From the NCBI RefSeq assembly GCF_000280495.2, contig NZ_CP018016.1, positions 5,704,001 through 5,768,000 of the forward strand: a stretch of DNA of 64,000 bases, written 5' to 3'. A model generated the notes under the pieces. The model was not told the DNA's origin. It saw only the letters and a program-made list of their open reading frames with translations, and did not search any database. The position numbers and the translations under genes were made by a program. The DNA is from Kosakonia radicincitans DSM 16656 (GTDB lineage Bacteria > Pseudomonadota > Gammaproteobacteria > Enterobacterales > Enterobacteriaceae). Shown one piece after another: positions 58,803-64,000 of the stretch (positions are counted from its first letter, which is position 1; every line of letters begins with the position of its first letter).

Positions 58803-59789
58803 TTAATACATTGGTGTTAATGCTAAAGGTGGTTCTTGCAGAACATTCACCTGATCCAGAAAAATCGAAGTTTGCCTGCGCCAGTGATCTTCACTGCGCA
58901 GCCATGGAAAGTTTTTCGGAAACGCCGGATCGTCCCAGCGACGAATAAGCCACGCCAGATAGTACACCTGACGCATGGCGCGAAGAGGCTCAATCAGGCC
59001 AAGCTCGGCACGATTAAATTCACAAAACTCTTCATATGCTTCGACGATCATCTCCAGTTGCATACGCTGCTCGGCTTTATCGCCATGTAGCAGCATCCAT
59101 AGATCCTGTACCGCAGGACCATTACGCGCATCGTCTAAGTCAACAAACATCGGTCCGTCACGCCAGAGAATATTTCCGGCATGACAGTCTCCGTGCAGAC
59201 GCAGGAGATTGAAACGGCTGTGCCACTGATCCATAACAGCATCAATAAGCTTATCAACAGCGCTCAAAAATGCCTCTTTCAGCGACGCAGGAATAAGCGT
59301 GGTGGTTTCAAATAACTGGCGGGGTTCAATTAAATACTCTTTAACACCAATATCCGGGCGATGAGTAAAACGTTTTTTGCTGCCGGTTTGATGCAGTCGC
59401 CCGAGATAGCGGCCAACCCATTCCATTTGATCCAGATTGTCGGCTTCGAATTGCCGACCGCCAACGCTTGGGAAGACAGCAAAATAGAAATCCTGATAAG
59501 TAAGTAGGGTCTGGTGATTAAAGGCAAGCGGTGCGGCGACCGGTACATCATCGCGCTGAAGATCCAGGGCAAACTCGTGCTCTTCAAGGATCTGCACGGC
59601 CGACCAGCGTTCAGGACGGTAAAATTTCACCACATAACGACGGCGATCTTCGTCCTGAAATTGATAAACGCGGTTTTCGTAGCTATTTAGCGCAGTAAGG
59701 CCAGAATCCACACGGATCCCCTGCGCAAATAGCGCATCCATGATGGTGTCGGGGTGTAGTGTCTGGAAAGTAAAAGCGTTACGGGTCAT
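58803..59789 (-). CDS. srkA: Stress-response kinase SrkA (YihE)
   Basis: SrkA is a Ser/Thr kinase that counters programmed cell death in stressed cells and is Cpx-regulated in E. coli. The 328-residue product has an APH-like kinase fold with [24 protein letters not shown] (catalytic loop and Mg site). The N-terminus [27 protein letters not shown] is typical. It forms an operon with dsbA downstream. Confidence 0.97.
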   Translation of the reverse strand: MTRNAFTFQTLHPDTIMDALFAQGIRVDSGLTALNSYENRVYQFQDEDRRRYVVKFYRPERWSAVQILEEHEFALDLQRDDVPVAAPLAFNHQTLLTYQDFYFAVFPSVGGRQFEADNLDQMEWVGRYLGRLHQTGSKKRFTHRPDIGVKEYLIEPRQLFETTTLIPASLKEAFLSAVDKLIDAVMDQWHSRFNLLRLHGDCHAGNILWRDGPMFVDLDDARNGPAVQDLWMLLHGDKAEQRMQLEMIVEAYEEFCEFNRAELGLIEPLRAMRQVYYLAWLIRRWDDPAFPKNFPWLRSEDHWRRQTSIFLDQVNVLQEPPLALTPMY

Positions 59790-59864
59790 CCTGGCATCCG
59801 AAAATTCGACGAATAATTCAGGATACCATTTCGCGGCGCGTTCAGTGGCGCCGCTTACAAGCTT

Positions 59865-60134
59865 TTACTCTTTAATTACGCCACGTGCGCGCAGCAGAGC
59901 GGTTTTAAAATCCTCTTCATAATCCTTCTGAATACCAGGGATGACGGCATCTTTCGCTGAGTCACGCATTTTCAGATGATAGATCAGGATGTCATCACTT
60001 AAATCGACCAGTTCACCCTCATAACCTGACTCTTGCGCCAGTTTCTGCAAGAATTGCATTAAGTTTAACTCGGGTTCTTTTTGCCACGCAGGCTGGAGAA
60101 GTTCGATAACTTCGTTCAGGCGTTTACATTTCAT
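59865..60134 (-). CDS. yihD: Conserved protein YihD
   Basis: YihD is an 89-residue DUF1040 protein of unknown function, starting [20 protein letters not shown] and ending [13 protein letters not shown]. It is cytoplasmic and mostly helical. The conserved start is 60134; a 10-residue upstream extension is rejected. It is divergent from mobA and may share an operon with srkA-dsbA. Confidence 0.95.
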   Translation of the reverse strand: MKCKRLNEVIELLQPAWQKEPELNLMQFLQKLAQESGYEGELVDLSDDILIYHLKMRDSAKDAVIPGIQKDYEEDFKTALLRARGVIKE

Positions 60135-60203
60135 GTTCTTGCTCCTTACTCTTGGTACAGACACGTTAGCAGGGTCAAACCCACAATAAAAGAGGCGATA
60201 CTG

Positions 60204-60782
60204 GTGGCAGTAAGTGATACGGTAACTGGCGTAATTCTGGCGGGAGGGAAAGCCTCACGTATGGGAGGAAATGATAAGGGATTATTGCAACTTAATGGCC
60301 AACCACTTTGGGAGCATGTAGCGCAAAAACTGAAGCCACAGGTGACAGATATGGTTATTAGCGCTAATCGAAACCTCGATATCTATCGTGCCAGTGGCCT
60401 GCCAGTGCTGACCGATACGCTACGTGATTATCCCGGGCCGCTGGCAGGAATTCTATCAGTGATACAGCAACATTCTGGGCTATGGTTCCTTTTCTGTCCC
60501 TGCGATACCCCTCATATACCGGCAGATCTTGCCATACGGTTACAGAGAAACCGTCAGCAGGCTTTGGCTGTCTGGGTCCACGATGGCGAGCGGGATCATC
60601 CAACTATCGCGCTAATTCATCGCGATATCATGCCCTCTTTACAGGAATATCTGGCACGCGGTGAACGCAGGGTAATGGTATTCCTGCGCGAGGCTGGCGG
60701 CCATGCGGTGGATTTTAGCGATGTTAAAGACGCTTTCGCTAATGTGAATACCCCGGAAGACCTGGCTCATTGGCAGGAGTAA
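60204..60782 (+). CDS. mobA: Molybdenum cofactor guanylyltransferase MobA
   Basis: MobA adds GMP to Mo-molybdopterin to make bis-MGD, which FdoG uses. The nucleotide loop [17 protein letters not shown] is clear, as are GPLAGILSV and [14 protein letters not shown] with the Mg-binding Asp, and [12 protein letters not shown] at the end. The start is a GTG at 60204 (VAVSDTVTG) with AGAGG about 8 bp upstream; that gives 192 residues, near the E. coli length of 194. Upstream in-frame codons would extend over yihD and are rejected. Confidence 0.93.
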   Translation: MAVSDTVTGVILAGGKASRMGGNDKGLLQLNGQPLWEHVAQKLKPQVTDMVISANRNLDIYRASGLPVLTDTLRDYPGPLAGILSVIQQHSGLWFLFCPCDTPHIPADLAIRLQRNRQQALAVWVHDGERDHPTIALIHRDIMPSLQEYLARGERRVMVFLREAGGHAVDFSDVKDAFANVNTPEDLAHWQE

Positions 60783-60784
60783 CT

Positions 60785-61288
60785 ATGATCCCACTACTGG
60801 CTATTGCCGCATGGAGCGGTACAGGAAAGACCACGCTACTCAAAAAGTTAATTCCAGAGCTTTGTGCTCATGGTATCCGTCCCGGCTTAATAAAACATAC
60901 CCACCACGATATGGATGTCGATAAACCGGGTAAAGATAGCTATGAGCTACGCAAGGCGGGAGCAGCACAGACTTTGGTCGCCAGTTCGCAGCGTTGGGCG
61001 CTGATGACAGAAACACCAGATGAAACCAGTCTGGATCTGGCGTATCTTGCTGGTCGAATGGATGCAACGAAACTGGATTTAGTTCTGGTCGAAGGTTTTA
61101 AACATGAGTCCGTGGCAAAAATTATGCTCTGGCGACAGGACAGCGGGCATAATCTGCAAGAGCTTATACTGGATGAGCATGTCATCGCGGTAGCCAGCGA
61201 TGTAGCACTGGAACTTGATGTACCGGTGCTGGATATAAATGATATTGCTCAGATTGCTGGCTTTATTCTTCATTGGTTACGCGCATAG
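60785..61288 (+). CDS. mobB: Molybdopterin-guanine dinucleotide biosynthesis adapter MobB
   Basis: MobB is a GTP-binding adapter that helps MobA. Walker A is AAWSGTGKTTLLKKL, followed by IKHTHHDMDVDKPGKDSYELRKAGAAQT and LVEGFKHE, which are family blocks. The start at 60785 (MIPLLAIAAWSG) follows GGAG; a TTG 15 bases earlier is a possible longer start. It follows mobA by 2 bp. 167 residues. Confidence 0.95.
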   Translation: MIPLLAIAAWSGTGKTTLLKKLIPELCAHGIRPGLIKHTHHDMDVDKPGKDSYELRKAGAAQTLVASSQRWALMTETPDETSLDLAYLAGRMDATKLDLVLVEGFKHESVAKIMLWRQDSGHNLQELILDEHVIAVASDVALELDVPVLDINDIAQIAGFILHWLRA

Positions 61289-61315
61289 AGCGTGTGACCT
61301 TTTATTTTATCTGAA

Positions 61316-61346
61316 CGCAAAGAGGCCATCCTTCCGGATGGCCTCT
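61316..61346 (-). terminator. rRNA operon terminator
   Basis: GAGGCCATCC/GGATGGCCTC (61322-61331/61336-61345) with TTTGCG after it on the minus strand lies 11 bp downstream of 5S. This is the usual rrn T1-like terminator. Confidence 0.88.
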
Positions 61347-61357
61347 TCACTGGTTTG

Positions 61358-61477
61358 ATGCCTGGCAGTTCCCTACTCTCGCATGGGGAGACCCCACACT
61401 ACCATCGGCGCTACGGCGTTTCACTTCTGAGTTCGGCATGGGGTCAGGTGGGACCACCGCGCTAGTGCCGCCAGGCA
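61358..61477 (-). rRNA. rrf: 5S ribosomal RNA
   Basis: The minus strand reads TGCCTGGCGGCACTAGCGCG through CCCCATGCCGAACTCAGAAG to GGGAACTGCCAGGCAT, 120 nt, with pairing ends. It is nearly identical to E. coli 5S rRNA. Confidence 0.98.
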
Positions 61478-61571
61478 AATTCTGTTCACCGCCATGCCTC
61501 AGCGGCACACCGGTTTAATCTGTATCTCGCTGAAAAAATTCTCTCTCACGCCAAAACATCTTCGGCGTTGT
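61478..61571 (-). other. 23S-5S internal transcribed spacer
   Basis: The 94-nt spacer holds the usual processing-stem sequences after the 23S 3' end. No tRNA gene is present between 23S and 5S. Confidence 0.8.

Positions 61572-64000
<2,429 letters not shown>

Overview
The window is a chromosomal segment of an enterobacterium (family Enterobacteriaceae, most like the Enterobacter/Kosakonia/Klebsiella group; the genus cannot be fixed from this sequence alone). The core gene order cpxP-cpxRA-yiiM-kdgT-sodA-rhaTRSBAD, fdhD-fdoGHI-fdhE, fabY-dtd-yihY-yihX-typA-glnALG-hemN-yihI-csrC-engB-spf-polA-yihG-dsbA-srkA-yihD-mobAB-rrn is the order known from Escherichia coli around rrnA. Most predicted proteins align end to end with the E. 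coli proteins as I remember them. The differences lie in what is inserted between the shared blocks.

Layout. (1) 1-4.3 kb: early/lysogeny end of a P2-type prophage: replication initiator A (cut by the window edge), several small early genes, helicase loader B, Cox, C repressor and integrase. It abuts the cpxP transcription terminator, which also forms the 3' end of the sRNA CpxQ. (2) 4.3-7.1 kb: the Cpx envelope-stress system. (3) 7.1-10.8 kb: yiiM, a DapA-family aldolase, the ketodeoxygluconate permease kdgT and sodA. KdgR-like boxes lie before both the aldolase and kdgT. (4) 11-24.1 kb: a large L-rhamnose locus: symporter RhaT, regulators RhaR/RhaS, RhaBAD, then a four-gene ABC importer, an Fe-dependent alcohol dehydrogenase (probable lactaldehyde reductase) and RhaM. 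(5) 24.2-30.1 kb: a five-gene chaperone-usher fimbrial operon. (6) 30.6-32.5 kb: an XRE-cupin regulator divergent from an AzlC/AzlD exporter pair, and a DUF1471 periplasmic protein. (7) 32.6-39.2 kb: formate dehydrogenase-O with an in-frame UGA selenocysteine codon, and its accessory genes fdhD and fdhE. (8) 39.5-45.6 kb: a hydrolase and NTF2-like pair, fabY, dtd, yihY, yihX, typA. (9) 45.6-50.2 kb: the nitrogen-regulation operon glnALG with sigma54/NtrC/CRP sites and an ERIC element in the glnA 3' UTR. (10) 50.2-61.3 kb: yshB, hemN, yihI, csrC, engB, spf (Spot 42), polA, yihG, dsbA, srkA, yihD, mobA, mobB. (11) 61.3-64 kb: the 3' end of an rRNA operon (5S and most of 23S, minus strand).

How it fits together: the rhamnose block covers uptake by two routes, isomerase-kinase-aldolase breakdown to DHAP and lactaldehyde, and reduction of the lactaldehyde. 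The kdgT/aldolase block is a plausible hexuronate-catabolism pair. FdoGHI with FdhD/FdhE is a complete membrane formate oxidation unit. I did not find a clearly unprecedented system. The best leads are the KdgR-linked aldolase, the fimbrial operon with an unfamiliar tip adhesin, a 57-codon membrane ORF upstream of hemN, the ERIC element within the likely GlnZ sRNA region, and the prophage junction at CpxQ.
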